A stretch of 64,000 nt of DNA, from contig MEHQ01000492.1 in NCBI GenBank assembly GCA_008828725.1, forward strand, positions 1-64,000, in the 5' to 3' direction. Numbering within the stretch: the first letter of the stretch is position 1; every line of letters begins with the position of its first letter. The translations under genes and the position numbers were made by a program. This document shows positions 49,029 through 60,200 of this stretch, in pieces. The stretch is from Saccharina japonica. Taxonomy: Eukaryota > Sar > Phaeophyceae > Laminariales > Laminariaceae. A model generated the notes under the pieces. That model had not been told where the DNA came from and made no database searches. It saw nothing but the letters and a program-made list of their open reading frames with translations.

Positions 49029-49715
49029 ATGAGACAATGCTCACATAACACCTGCAAGAAGGAGTCGAGTTTCAATTTCGAGGGCAGCAAGACACCCCTT
49101 TACTGCAAGCAACATGCCGAGGCCGGCATGGTGAATACCAAGACAAGGCGTTGCTTACATGGCACCTGTATGAAGCAGCCGAGTTTCAACGTCGGGGGCA
49201 GCAAGACGCCGGTTTACTGTATACAACATGCAGAGGACGGCATGGTTGATGTACGCAACAGGCGTTGCTTACATGGCACCTGCGTTAAGTGGCCGAGTTT
49301 CAATTTCGAGGGCAGCAAGACACCGGTTTACTGTAATGAACATGCCGAGGACGGCATGGTTAATGTGCGCAACAGGCGTTGCCTACATGACTTCTGCACC
49401 AGGGCGCCTAGTTGGGGCGCACTGTCTCACGGTACAGCCACAGTGTGTTCCCACCATAAAAGCGACATATCGACCGGTCAAGTGGTCAGTTTCGAGGCAA
49501 GATGCCAAATGGCAAGTTGTGGACGAAAATCGCGGTGGGGACTCAATGGGAAGCAACCTACACACTGCCCACAGCACGGCCCCTGTCAGGACGGCCTCGT
49601 CTGCACTGTACAGACACCTTCCAGCAAGAGAGCTCGTCGTAGCCTGTCGAGCTGTGCCGTAGGCTCCCCTGAATTATCTGTTAAAGCGGAGTGTATGTTT
49701 TTAAAGGGCGACTGA
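49029..49715 (+). CDS. EsV-1-7 cysteine-rich repeat protein, five repeats
   Basis: 228 residues from ATG 49029 (MRQC) to TGA 49715. There are three canonical C-X4-C-X16-C-X2-H-X12 repeats (CSHNTC, CLHGTC, CLHGTC), then the diverged pair CLHDFC (PSWG) and CQMASC (SRWGL, GKQPTHC). It lacks the CVYDSC repeat that is second in the other three genes. The tail has SKRARRSL and VKAECMF, then four extra residues LKGD, because the stop used in the paralogue (TGA after TTT) is changed to TTA. Against 20169-21302 the last 135 or so codons differ 12, 6 and about 15 times at positions 1, 2 and 3 by my count, as expected of a gene under constraint. The role is probable metal binding; the function is unknown. 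Confidence 0.95.
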   Translation: MRQCSHNTCKKESSFNFEGSKTPLYCKQHAEAGMVNTKTRRCLHGTCMKQPSFNVGGSKTPVYCIQHAEDGMVDVRNRRCLHGTCVKWPSFNFEGSKTPVYCNEHAEDGMVNVRNRRCLHDFCTRAPSWGALSHGTATVCSHHKSDISTGQVVSFEARCQMASCGRKSRWGLNGKQPTHCPQHGPCQDGLVCTVQTPSSKRARRSLSSCAVGSPELSVKAECMFLKGD

Positions 49716-51341
49716 ATGATTCGAAACATGAGTGTATTTATGGTTGTGTAATTTAAGGTTGGCGTTAAGTAAGTATATCAAACGTGCATCCGATACCTGT
49801 AATATAGTCGTCCCGGGTATAGATAGCATTGTTGTTAATTTTATCGCAAAACGCACATGTCTCTGTGTTGGGGCTGGCTGTATTGCTGTTGAGATCCCGA
49901 CGACGTTTGGCAGGGCTAAGGCGGTACTGTTCACACTGCTATGACGGTAGCGAAGTCAGACTGGACGCTCTTTCGGGCGGCTCCGCTTCAGGTCAGTATG
50001 TGTGAGGCAGTATTTGTCATCAGTTCGAACAGGGCATGAGGTAGCCATATGCGGTGTTTCAGGTTTCGAACCCATTTCTCTTCAAAATGGTCCCAGCATG
50101 TAGCTAAATCATACGCGAGAGTCTTCGTATGGCAATTTCCGTCGTCTGGCGTCACAAATCTGTGACAGAACAGGGCGTTGGCTATTTCACACGACGATAA
50201 CGATGATGGCCCAACGTCTGTCGTGCAGGTCGCATGTCAAAAACAGTAACAGGTGGCAACCACTTTGTGGTCCAGCTCTAGTAAAGTATTCCGATCATTT
50301 AGCTTTACTGCGTTGTCAAATGGAACATCATTAAGGTGTATGGTATGACATTCTTCAGGGCTTGGACATACTTGGCGAATGCCCAACATCCCAATGCAGC
50401 TAATGTTTCGATCAGCACCAATTTTTTTGTTGATCAAGTCGTCGTTCAACATATTGAAACGGCAAGACATGCTATATTCGGTTTTTGTAGTTTATCGTAC
50501 CTAAGGTGCATCCACGCCACGTCATGCGGAATGGTATCATGCTTATAGTTTGTGGCATGTATGTGTCCCTGCATCTAATCCATACCCGACCAACATCTTC
50601 AGGTGTCATTTTATGCCCGGTTGTAAGCGGAGGCAATGTCACCGTATCATCAACCTGTTTTTGTATCCCGACAGATTAATACCCACAGGGTCGGCGATAC
50701 CCGACGAACGGTTCGCCGGTAACTCCTTGGGTGTGGCATCCACGCCCAGCTCGGTCTCGACATCCTTGCATCAACCGCGGGAGCGTCTGGTAGAATCGGG
50801 TGGCAACCACCCCCTAATGTTTCCCCCTATCGCACAGTCTGCAAATGGGCTCACGTTAATTCATACGAGGGAAGCTTGTTGGGATTCTGGGTTTGGAGAA
50901 GGTTTGGCGGTGGTACAGATTGTGTGTCCGTTGCAACGCACTTTGTCCTGCGACGAACGGTTTCCCAGACTGACAAGTGATCTTGTCAGACGACACGGTG
51001 GCCGGTGTAACGGCTGGTTGGACACGTCAATTGACGGCCTAACCGAATGACACCGTAGGCAGACATTAATTTAAGGGCTAGATCGTTCGGAAAGCACAGT
51101 TTGTGTGCAATAACAGCGCACTTTTAAATATGTTGCCCATGTAAAAATGCCGCATTGTTTTTTATTGACGAAATCAAGTCCACTGGCCCGAGCCAAAATT
51201 TCCCCGAAATAGTTTATAGCGTTTGTTTTTTATCCCCGACATTTATTATGGGGTACGGGTCGCTGGTAATGTGTACGGGATGTTATGCCTCCTTGCAAAG
51301 TACAGGACGACCCATTTAAACGTACACGTGGCACGTTTAAT
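49716..51341. other. Downstream sequence of unit 2
   Basis: It matches 21303-22945 and, from about 50388, also 58970-59933. ORFs here carry stops relative to the other copies. No gene is called. Confidence 0.55.
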
Positions 51342-51600
51342 GATTATCGTTCGAATTGCGAGTCATTATCGTTTTTCTGGGTTTTGGGAGAGATAAACTC
51401 CCCTAAGCCAGCTACACCCATTGCAGCCACCTGCGAGCTCCTGTGTACCTCGCCCTTACTTTGTAACGTCTCTTTCTCCCAACTACAATACCAGCCGGGT
51501 TCCGAACTACTTCCGTCTACAGCTGTGTCGGATTTTATCAAGCATCCGAGTTGTACCGTACCATTCGACTCCTCCAATCTGACTGAAATAACTTCGAGGA
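51342..51600. repeat. DIRS-like direct repeat (B2, copy A)
   Basis: Starts GATTATCGTTCGAATTGCGA and contains CGCAGCCACCTGCGAGCTCC-like and AATACCAGCCGGGTTCC strings. It repeats at 51969-52215 and in copy B. Confidence 0.8.
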
Positions 51601-51968
51601 AAACGAGGAATGAACAACTAATTATAGAACCGTCTTTCTACAATGCCCCCCCCCTCCTGTCTAGAAATAACAATGAGAGCCCGGCGGGTGGGAGGAAGAG
51701 GCCAAGACGTCTGGCTTAATCGACCAATCCAGCAACTACCTTAATCTGTTCACGTTTTAAGCAAGAACCTCGCTCTCGGCTTGGGCTCCCTGAGCCTACC
51801 AGTGGGTTCTGGTCCGAGAGTTTACGCGTGCTTTCGTATGTCCATGCCACACAATCTGATCCCAGGTCCCGATAAAACAATCCTAAGTCTCTTGTCAAAT
51901 AAACCGCCTTTTAACCGGAGCTGCATCTCCGGAAACCGTTTCTGCGTTTACGGAAATCTATACCTTCT

Positions 51969-52215
51969 GAATTATCTTTCGAATTATGTCATTATCGCTT
52001 TTCTGGGTTATGGGAGAGAGAAACCCCTTCATCCAAGTACACCCATCGCAGCCACCTGCGAGCGCCTGTGTACCTCGCCAATACGTTTTCGAACGTATCT
52101 CTCTCTACTATAATACCAGCCGGGTTCCTAACTACCAGGTACTACAGTTGTCTCGGATTACCAAGCATCCGAATGGCACCATACCGTTCGACTCTTCTAA
52201 CTCGGAGGAAGTTTG
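51969..52215. repeat. DIRS-like direct repeat (B1, copy A)
   Basis: Starts GAATTATCTTTCGAATTATG and continues colinear with 51342-51600 in the same orientation, ending just before the recombinase stop. Confidence 0.8.
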
Positions 52216-52244
52216 CGACTACAGTTATCGGCCACTATTAATAG

Positions 52245-52437
52245 TTACCGCTTCCTACTCCAGACTGTTCCTTCCCCTGGCTGTATCTCCTCCCTGTCTC
52301 TAGCGACCACTAGTTTATGCGAGACGTTCATCGATGCCTCCACTCTATTACGCGTATACGCCTTGTACGCGTCGGATCTCCACCTCCCGCCTCTCTTAAT
52401 AATACGTTCCGATATGTTTCCTCCAGCCGGGGTCATG
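52245..52437 (-). pseudogene. Tyrosine recombinase, C-terminal fragment
   Basis: The frame holds ISERIIKRGGRWRSDAYKAY, ending WSRKR. It aligns with the C-terminus at 61373-61630, including GRWRSD and the KAY/KGY tyrosine that in this family is the nucleophile. Everything upstream, including the catalytic HxxR box, is lost at the boundary with the neighbouring element. Confidence 0.75.
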
Positions 52438-52454
52438 TACATTATTTGCTTTTT

Positions 52455-53100
52455 TCGTGGAAGTAGATGGAAACTTCTATGGAAGCTTCCACGACTTCCA
52501 TGGAAGCTTCCACCGCTTCCATGGAAGCTTCCACCAATTCCATGGAAGCTTCCATAACTTGATTGAAGTTTTCATGGAAGTCAATGATGCTTCCATGGAA
52601 GCGGTGGAAGCTTCCACGACTTTTATGGAAGTTGTGGAAGCTTCCATGGAAATTTCCACCTCCATGGAAGATGGAAGTCTCCGTGGAAGTTACTAGTGGA
52701 AGTTTCCGTGGAAGCACCAAGTGGAAGCTTCCATGGAAGCTTTCGCGAACCAGTATTTACTTCTATTGAATTCCGTGAACTTCCATTCATTGAAATTTAC
52801 TTCCACGCCCTCGAGGCTGTCTGTGGAAGCTTCCATTTTTTCCATGGAAGCTTCCACTGCTTCCACTGCTTATATGAAAGCTTCCATGGAAGCTGCTTCC
52901 GCGGAATTACACGGATGCTTCCACGGAAGCTTCCACGGAAGCTTCCACGGCGGCTTTTGTGGGAATGGAAGCTTCCACGAAAGCTTCTCTTGGAAAATTC
53001 AGTGGATGCTTCCAGAAGCATCCCATGAAAGCCTCCAAGGAGATTATTTTACTTCCGCGGGCTTCCACGATCTTCTATGGGGTTCCATCTACCTCCGCTT
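52455..53100. repeat. Left palindromic array (AAGCTTCC/GGAAGCTT)
   Basis: Dozens of GGAAGCTTCCA-type palindromes joined by CATGG, CGG or short linkers, becoming sparser to the right. Because the motif is its own complement, every frame reads similar low-complexity peptides (MEASMEA, GSFHGSFH, WKLPWKLP). These ORFs are not genes. Confidence 0.95.
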
Positions 53101-56100
53101 ACCTTAACTGCTTAACATGTACTTTGACATGCTAGCATTCCTTCCACTCGCTTTCATGCGCTTCCACGTACTCCATAAATATTTACGTGATTATCCTGCC
53201 GTAAAGGGAAACAGATGGAAGCTTGCACGGAAAGAAGTATCTCTAATCTTCCACGGAATGAATCAAACTAGAGGTTTCTACGTAAGCAGGCGTCAGAAGC
53301 GGTGATCCCCATTGCGGCATCGAAACAAGCCTTCTCTGAGCTTATTTGAATTCCACAACTAGTTTTACTTGCATTGCTGTGTTCATGTACGTTTCTTGTC
53401 AGAAACTTCAATTAAATACGTTGTACGTACATGGACTTGTTCATACACCAGACCTAAGGACGAAGCAGCTAGCTCGTAGAAAGACGCACACAACTAGCTT
53501 ATTTGAAAGACCCCGATGCCGGTTGACTAGTCAGCCGTGGACGACAACCTTCCATTAAAGTAGTCTTCGAGTAATACAACATGGGAGCTGTGCTGGGAAG
53601 CACTCTATCTACGGTAGACTCTCCATAAAAAAGCCGATGTATAACTCATGGGAAAAGGTCTGCTTTTAATGAAACGCTTCCTATTACACGTTTTTAGTCG
53701 ACGTTCAAGTTGTACTGAATTTGCGTTTCAAGTGAAGTGGTCCTGTGTTGCTCAAGCGAATAGATATGGATGCGACATACCAAATCGACACAGACGATAA
53801 TTATAAATGGCTGTTAGCGTTTCGTAGATTTACGTATCGATAGATGACACACATGTTGGAGGGCAATATTTTGCAATGAAGGGGTAGACTTACCGACCAA
53901 CCTTCTTAGCCGTGCAATATTACGAATATACACCCGCATGTCATTGTCACAATACAAAACGTACAGTTCCATAATCCTTGCGTATGGCGACACTCGCCCG
54001 TAGGAGGCAAAGGTACATCAATTGAGGTTGCTAACGTATAACGCCGTTGGCCGTACAGTCCCTCCCCTCCCCGCCCCGCATCACCGGAAGCACCCAGCCT
54101 ACTTCTCCTATATCGTGACGTCAACGCCAATCGTGTTGCGGTCGACCAGGCGCGCCCCTATCTCTCAACCACGCGGAATCAGACACCCTCCAACGTCGCA
54201 AAATCCGCTCAATCCTGAAGGGTTCATCCACCAACCTAACGACACCCCCTTCGCCGCCGCGACGCAAGCGCAGACAAAAGCAAGAGGACAAAACGACATT
54301 CCGTCAACGGCATGTACATTAACAATGATCTCACCGTCCCGTCGTAGTAGAGCCAACCCCAGGAACACGAAAACACGCCAAGATACAACGTAAGGCTTGT
54401 CTTCTCAGCGTCCGTATTTATTGTGGCCTGTGGTCGTCCGTGGACATCCGGGCCGCATCCCCGGGTTTCCTACAATGGATCTTAGGGTATAACGGATATG
54501 GCTATTAACTGCTGTGGATCGTCGCGCACAGCAGGCTGTTCTTGTTCTTGTTCTTGTTCTTGTTGTTGTGTCCTCAGTCGGGGAGGGGACTCGTTGACTG
54601 GGCTCTGCCCAGGTTCTGCCTGGGTTCTTCTGGGTAATAATTCACAAATTATACATCGCGTCAGCTAGGGTGACGAACTCTCTCGAGTGGTACAGCTTTA
54701 TGCTGGCCTTGAGCTGAACTAGGTCATCCGGGGCTTCCCATAGGCCGAATCGAACGAGAAACCTAAAAGCAGCAGCGGAACATAACACCTGTTCAACCAT
54801 CTGCATGGAGGCCAACTCACAATAACATCCGCCGCCCCGCACCCCCACCAAACGACCACCGTTTACGTAACCAACTCCAACTAAAACACAGCCCCACGGT
54901 AAGGCGTGTGGGAGTCAATAAAAGAAGACGCCAGCGCTTCCCAGGCGCTCCTTGTCCTCTAGCGCCACCGAATCAACGGCAATCACGCTTCAAGGCACCA
55001 ATCCGTGACGATGAGGTTAGGTGCATCACAATTTCCAACGCCCCCCTCTCCCAATTGTTATCGCCATGATGCACGCACCGCCTGCCACAGCAAAGTAACA
55101 TAGCTAAAATAGCTAAGCAACGATGCGCTTTTGGTGCGAACACAGTTTACACCCCCCCCCCTCAAGTTAAAGACGCCTAAAATACGCGAATTCCATTTTT
55201 ATTGTGAATGTGTCGCAATACACTTAACCCCGCGCCCCCTTCTGTGGTCATCACTCAACCATCGACGGCAACAGAAACGTGGAAGGCGCGGTATTCACGT
55301 GTGTCAAAACTACGCCATCCCCACTCAATAGGAAAAAACGGCAATGGAGTCTAGGGCATGTCTGAAATGCACCAAGACAGTACCTCTGCCGCTCCTCACT
55401 CCCGACGGAAATTCCTTGCGTATTGGAAACTACGCAAGCGCCGACTGTATTCGGACTTTAAAAGGGCAGCCCAGGCTACCTTGTTGAGACACGAATATAT
55501 AACAAACAAAACACAGCCCCCTCCCACCGAAGACCACGTTATTCTACGCGAACGTCGTTAAACCCGCTTCAAAAACAAACATACAACTTCAAGAACGTTT
55601 ACGGCATATATTTGGTTGCTCAATCACCACCACTCAAGTGCCGACGGCAACCACCCTAGTAATTGCCAGCGTGGTGGGCAGTGTCGATACACGGTTTCTC
55701 TAATGCAGGCTACTTCAAGACGGTTTGGACAATACGCCCCCGATGCCGCTTAAACGACCGCCGTTGAAACCACAACGACGAAGCACCGACCTCGTAAGGA
55801 AACTAATAGGGCATTCCAGTCGATCAACACAACGCCCTCCCTGCGCCCACCACGTTCGTTTACCAAAACACGAATTGTCTCGCCGCATCACAAACGACCC
55901 AATGCCCTAGCCACGCCCCCCCCCCCCCCCCCCCCCATTGTCGCCTAAAAACACGCCCTAATAGTTTAACGTAATGATGAGCACATAGCATCAACAGCAG
56001 CCAACAAAAAGGTTAATCATGGATACCACGTGGAGGCATCAACCCAATATAACCCATAACAACTGCCGACCGTTTAGTCTGACACCAATACGCCATACGC

Positions 56101-56161
56101 CGCAGGTATTGATCGACACAACCGAGCAAGTCGCCATCAAAGGCGGCGTAAAAGAATCCTG
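53101..56161. other. Interior of the 6.3 kb element, left part
   Basis: Plus strand C-rich and G-poor, especially after 54000. On the minus strand, frames with ordinary composition occur at 54165-54405 (includes RRDGEIIVNVHAVDGMSF) and 54642-54916 (includes LVRFGLWEAPDDLVQLKASI). They may be exons or remnants of a gene; no domain is recognised and no copy exists for comparison. A (TTCTTG) microsatellite lies at about 54538-54565 and a run of 21 C at 55916-55936. Confidence 0.4.
54642..54916 (-). other. Unassigned minus-strand ORF in the element interior
   Basis: About 91 codons, open from after a TGA at about 54917 and ending in ADAMYNL. It has no ATG near its start, so it would need to be an exon. 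Composition is like a normal soluble protein, unlike the Pro/Thr/His-rich frames on the other strand. No family is recognised. Confidence 0.25.
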
Positions 56162-56416
56162 GATGCATGCTACGATATAAGTACTTTTTGTTGGTTGTTG
56201 GCTGGCAGTGTTTCGGAATGACGGGGGCCCGTGTCCCTACATCGTCGGAGTTCCATTTTTGTTCTAGGACTTGTTTTTTGGTAGTCCATGGGATTGTTCA
56301 TCGCGTAGTTTGTTTTAACAAACAATAATACATGTTTTAGTGTTGTCTCGAGCTCCTCAAGTGACCACCCTCATAAGACAAATGGTGTCACCTCTCACCT
56401 CTACTGTGCATTGCAT
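56162..56416 (-). mobile_element. MITE-like element (family M, copy 4)
   Basis: Begins GATGCATGCTACGATA and ends with a diverged CTCTACTGTGCATTGCATTC. Inside its right end, GAGCTCCTCAAGTGA resembles the same place in copy 1 (CTCCTTAAGTGA). The rest is diverged. It is in the same orientation as copy 1. Confidence 0.5.
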
Positions 56417-57558
56417 TCAGGGCCCAAATGACGTAAGTTTTGAAAAATAAAACATTGTGCCCCCCCCCGCCCCTTCCTATTCCCTAACGACCAACACCTA
56501 ACGATAACAACACAAGCCCCGACCGCATTAGGACACCAAAAAGACATACAAACAACTACCCAGCCCCCTCCCAGCGTATAAAAATGCTTTTCACCTAAAC
56601 ACGAATGATCTCTCTCTGACAACTACCAAACACAATAAAATCAACGCAGCGGCATGCACACATCTATATCAACCCCTCCCAGCATCAACCTTTTTATGGG
56701 GGTAGGCACACAATATACCGCCCCCCACCACCTCGCAAAAAACCACCATCTAATCGACCGCATCCCTCCATCCGAAATGCTCACGGTTTCACACAACCTC
56801 CATCACGCAGGCGCCGATATACACGATACAGTAATGATTAAGCCAAAGAGAACTCGGCAACCCCTGGAAGAAAAAATGACGTCAAACCATCTTATGCAAA
56901 TGATGTATAATCGTACTCCCCTACCTCCAACCCGCCGCCCCTCTAAAAAGGACCGACCTGTAGTTACTTATCCACGACAATCTAGGTGGCGACCGCATAA
57001 TGAAAGTAAATGGCCAGGGTCCGACTCTTCGTGTATTGTAATCAGTTCGAGTTTAGTGGGCACTACGAGACCTGTTGCAACAACAACCGAATATCAACGT
57101 CGTCGTTTGATAAACACATTTCAACTCTTGAGCCCCACCCCCGAAAAACACAATTTTTTTCAGGACCACCATGCAAGCACCTACCGCTATAACACAGTAC
57201 ACATACAGGCTACACTAGGGGCGTGTACATAGCACCTTCGTCCCCCACCCCCTACGCCTAGAAGAGCCTTGTTACAAAACAGGCGTCATGACACGAAGAC
57301 AAACACGTCCAAAGGTGCCGATTCCTACGGTATGCGTGTTTAATACACTACTACCTGCAGTCACACGAAATCATCCAAACTAAGACCGCATAAATCGGAT
57401 CGTGCAAGGACTTCTTGTAACGACAGAGACAACCGTCAGGACACGCGACAGCCCGGAAGCATTAAGCTACGTGAATCGATCCCCGACGTCGTGCTAAGCA
57501 TCTGATTTGAAGGTCAACGATAGAACGATCTCTCCCCCCGTTTCGCCGTTTGGTACCT
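56417..57558. other. Interior of the 6.3 kb element, right part
   Basis: C-rich, with many short runs of C. The plus ORF 56654-57232 (192 codons) is rich in His, Thr, Pro and Arg and shows no domain. The minus ORF at 56401-56622 (73 codons) is also unassigned. I cannot tell whether either is translated. Confidence 0.35.
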
Positions 57559-57822
57559 GATGCATGCTACGATAGAGGTGCACCCTGTTTTTCTGGGGCA
57601 CCTCACTTAAGGAGTTTTACACTAAAAGTTAGAAGAAAACGTTTTTCGATTGAAACAGATATTGCTAAATACACAGGGAACAAGACGACTGCCTAAGTAT
57701 ACAGTGGAATGGAACCCTAACCCTAAGTGTACAGTAGAAGTACTGGCGAGTTTGGGTTAAGGAGCCCCGTCATCCATAAAACGTTTCCCAAAAACTGTCC
57801 TACCTCTTACATAAGCCGCATC
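57559..57822 (+). mobile_element. MITE-like element (family M, copy 3)
   Basis: Starts GATGCATGCTACGATAGAGG, with CACTTAAGGAG inside, and continues through GGGTTAAGGAGCCCC to a diverged end CTCTTACATAAGCCGCATC. Flanks ACCT and ACTT could be a decayed 4-bp duplication. Confidence 0.65.
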
Positions 57823-58039
57823 ACTTTTATCATTTACAAATACTCTCCAGTCGACATCACCATGAGTATGGACACTCGTTAGTCCAAGCTCGGCCGATTC
57901 TGTAGACGCCGAGTTTGTGACAATCGACGACGTATACCTCTCGGATTCAACATACGCAAACAAGGTGGGTTCCTGTCCTGTTAGCTGTGTGCATAAGGAC
58001 GCATTCTACCATTGAAGATTAAACAACCATTCACGGCCG

Positions 58040-58755
58040 CCAAAGCTTCCAAGAAAATACGTACCTTCCTTCAAAGCTTTCAAAAGGCCACCCCACACGT
58101 CAAAGTCGTGGAAGCTCCCACAAGGCTGCCATGGAAGTCGTGGAACCATACACAAGAGGTTTGCGAAAGCTTCTGAAAACTTCTGGAAGCTTCGATAGAC
58201 GTCGCGTAAGCTGATACAAGCTTCGATGGAAGTCATGGCGGACATGAAAGCTCCCATAAGCGTTTTCCGTAGAAGTAGCTGAAAGCTTTCATGAAGTGGT
58301 GGAAGCTTCCATGGAATTAGGTTATGGAAGCTTCCATGGAAGTGATAAAGAGAGCTTTCATGGAAGTAGCCGGAAGCTTTCATGGGAGTAGCTTCCACGG
58401 GGATAGCGACAGCTCCGTGGAAGTTCTCATAACCTTTCGTGAAGGCTTCCACTGCTTCCGTGGAAGCTCGAATGGAAGCAGCTTCCATGGAAGTGATGGA
58501 AGCTTCCATGGAATCGGTGGAAGCTTCCACGGAAGCTTCCATGGAAATTTCCAAGTAGTTCCGTGGAAGCTTTCATGGAAGCTTCCACCACTTCCATAGA
58601 AGCTTCCGTCACTTCCATGGCAGCGGGTGGGTGCTTCCATGGAAGTGATGGAAGCTTCTATGGAAGTGGTGGAAGCTTCCATGGAAGTGGTAGAAGCTTC
58701 CATGGAATTTTCCATTGAAGTGGTGGAATCTTCCATGGAATGTTCCACCCACTTC
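58040..58755. repeat. Right palindromic array (AAGCTTCC/GGAAGCTT)
   Basis: Same palindromic motif as the left arm, densest toward the outer end and degenerate toward the interior, so the two arms mirror each other in density as well as sequence. Confidence 0.95.
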
Positions 58756-58969
58756 CATTTTAAAAGCAAATAATGTAGAAGACCGCTCATACAAAGCCGT
58801 CCGACTACAACAAATACATGGTTACGAGTACACACACTTGTGGAAAAACCACGCCAACCCGTTCCTTGGCCGTGCAACCCCCCCATACCACGAACAGCCT
58901 ACCTTAAACAATTTCTCCCCTTGTTGGCAACGTATTACTATTGTAGTGAATGTAACTCGCGTGCGCCTA

Positions 58970-59933
58970 AACTCCCTATGCAGCTAAATCTTCGAACAGC
59001 AACATTTCATTATTTGATGAAGTTGTCGTGCAACATTATTATAACGGCAAGACATGCTACATCCCGTGTTCGTTGTTTATCGTACTTTAGCTGCATCCAC
59101 GCCACGCCATGCCGAATTATATCATGCTGACAGTTGTTGTGCCTGAAATATGTCACTGAAACTAATCCATACCGGACAAACAGACTCAAGTGCCATTATT
59201 TGTCCGGTTTTAGGCGGACGCGATGTCACGGTATCACCAAACAACCGTAGTATCCCGACAGATCATTACCCACAGGATCGCCTATGTCCAACGAGTGGTT
59301 CCCCGGTGACACCTTGGGTTTGGCATACACGCCCATCTCGTTCTCGGCATCCTTGCAGAAATCGCGGCAGAGTCTGTCACAACCGGGCGGCAACCACCCC
59401 CACTGCCTCTCGCGGTCTCACACCCGGCAAACGGGGGCACGCAAATGCACATGAAGGATGAGTTTGATTGGGATTCCGGGTTTGGAGAAGGTTCGGCTAT
59501 GGTACAGATTGTGTGTGCGAGCGACGAACTTTATTCTGCGACGGTCGTTTTTCCAGTCCGACAAGTGTTCTCGTCAGACGAAACCGTGCCGATGTCACGG
59601 CTGGTTAGACATGTCAATCGACGAACCTGACCGCCCTATACTGTAAACAGACATTCATTCAAGGGTTAGTTCGTCCGCAAACGACTTTTCGTGTGCAACA
59701 ACAGTGCACATTTTAATATTTTGCCCGTGTAAAATAGGCACATTGTTATTTATTGACGAAATGAAGTCCTCCGGCCCGGGCCAAAAATCCCTCGAAAATT
59801 ACTATAGCGTTTGTTTTTATTCCCCAAAGTTTATTATGGGGTACTGGTGCGTCGCAGGGAATTTGTAGGGGGATTTATGCCTGCACGAAACCTACAGGGC
59901 AACTCGTTAAAACATAAACGTGGTACGTTTGTT
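58970..59933. repeat. Third, truncated copy of the unit downstream region
   Basis: Matches 50388-51341 and about 22000-22945 in order. It begins abruptly within the unit and ends at the same DIRS-like junction as unit 2. The 190 bp before it (58778-58969) has no match I can find. Confidence 0.85.
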
Positions 59934-60200
59934 GATTATCTGTTGAATTGCGTGTCATTATCGTGTTTCTGGGTAAACATTGGGAGAGAAAAATCCCCCT
60001 AAGCCAGATTCGCCTATCGCAGCCACATGCGAGCTCCTTGGGTACCTTGCCAATGCTTCTAATATCTATATCTCCGTGCTATAATACCAGCCGGGTTCCT
60101 AACTACTACCGTCTAAATTTAACTCAGATTGCCAGGCATCCGAATGATTCGATATCATTCGACTCCTCCAATCTAACTGGAAAAACTTAATGAAAAACGA
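59934..60200. repeat. DIRS-like direct repeat (B2, copy B)
   Basis: Starts GATTATCTGTTGAATTGCGT; colinear with 61101-61345 and with both copy-A repeats. Confidence 0.8.

Larger units (their letters stand above)
28070..51341. repeat. Tandem segmental duplication, unit 2
   Basis: This is the second copy of the unit described at 1-22945, with the same gene order. It is longer in places through insertions at about 31216-32984 and 36390-37745 and the 115-bp array at 48241, and lacks the foldback element and MITE copy 1. It ends at the DIRS-like element (51342). Confidence 0.93.
51342..52437 (-). mobile_element. DIRS-like retrotransposon, 3' fragment (copy A)
   Basis: On the minus strand it holds the end of a tyrosine recombinase, then two direct repeats (51969-52215 and 51342-51600) flanking a different block (51720-51960). 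The same order occurs in copy B (61101-61345, 60840-61080, 59934-60200). This fits the B1-A2-B2 part of split direct repeats in DIRS/PAT/Ngaro elements. The insertion junction after GCACGTTTA matches copy B, and unit 1 is empty there. Copy A is cut at 52438 by the palindromic-arm element. Confidence 0.75.
52440..58775. mobile_element. 6.3 kb TIR element with palindromic-repeat arms
   Basis: The ends are perfect inverted repeats: CATTATTTGCTTTT at 52440-52453 and AAAAGCAAATAATG at 58762-58775, each bordered by TA (52438-52439, 58776-58777). Similarity continues inward into arms made of GGAAGCTTCCA and CCATGGAAG motifs (52455-53100 and 58040-58755). The interior (53101-58030) is single-copy and C-rich on the plus strand, and contains two MITEs. 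TA borders could be a 2-bp target duplication or part of the repeat; the empty site is not available to decide. No transposase is recognised. It interrupts or abuts the recombinase of DIRS copy A. Confidence 0.7.

Noticed and set aside
57714..57728. Telomere-like CCCTAACCCTAA
   Set aside because: Only two units and no array, so probably chance or a remnant at most.
58006..58886. Long ORFs rich in MEAS, GSFH and WKLP in the palindromic arrays
   Set aside because: A self-complementary 12-base motif gives open low-complexity frames on both strands; the same is seen at 52457-53107.
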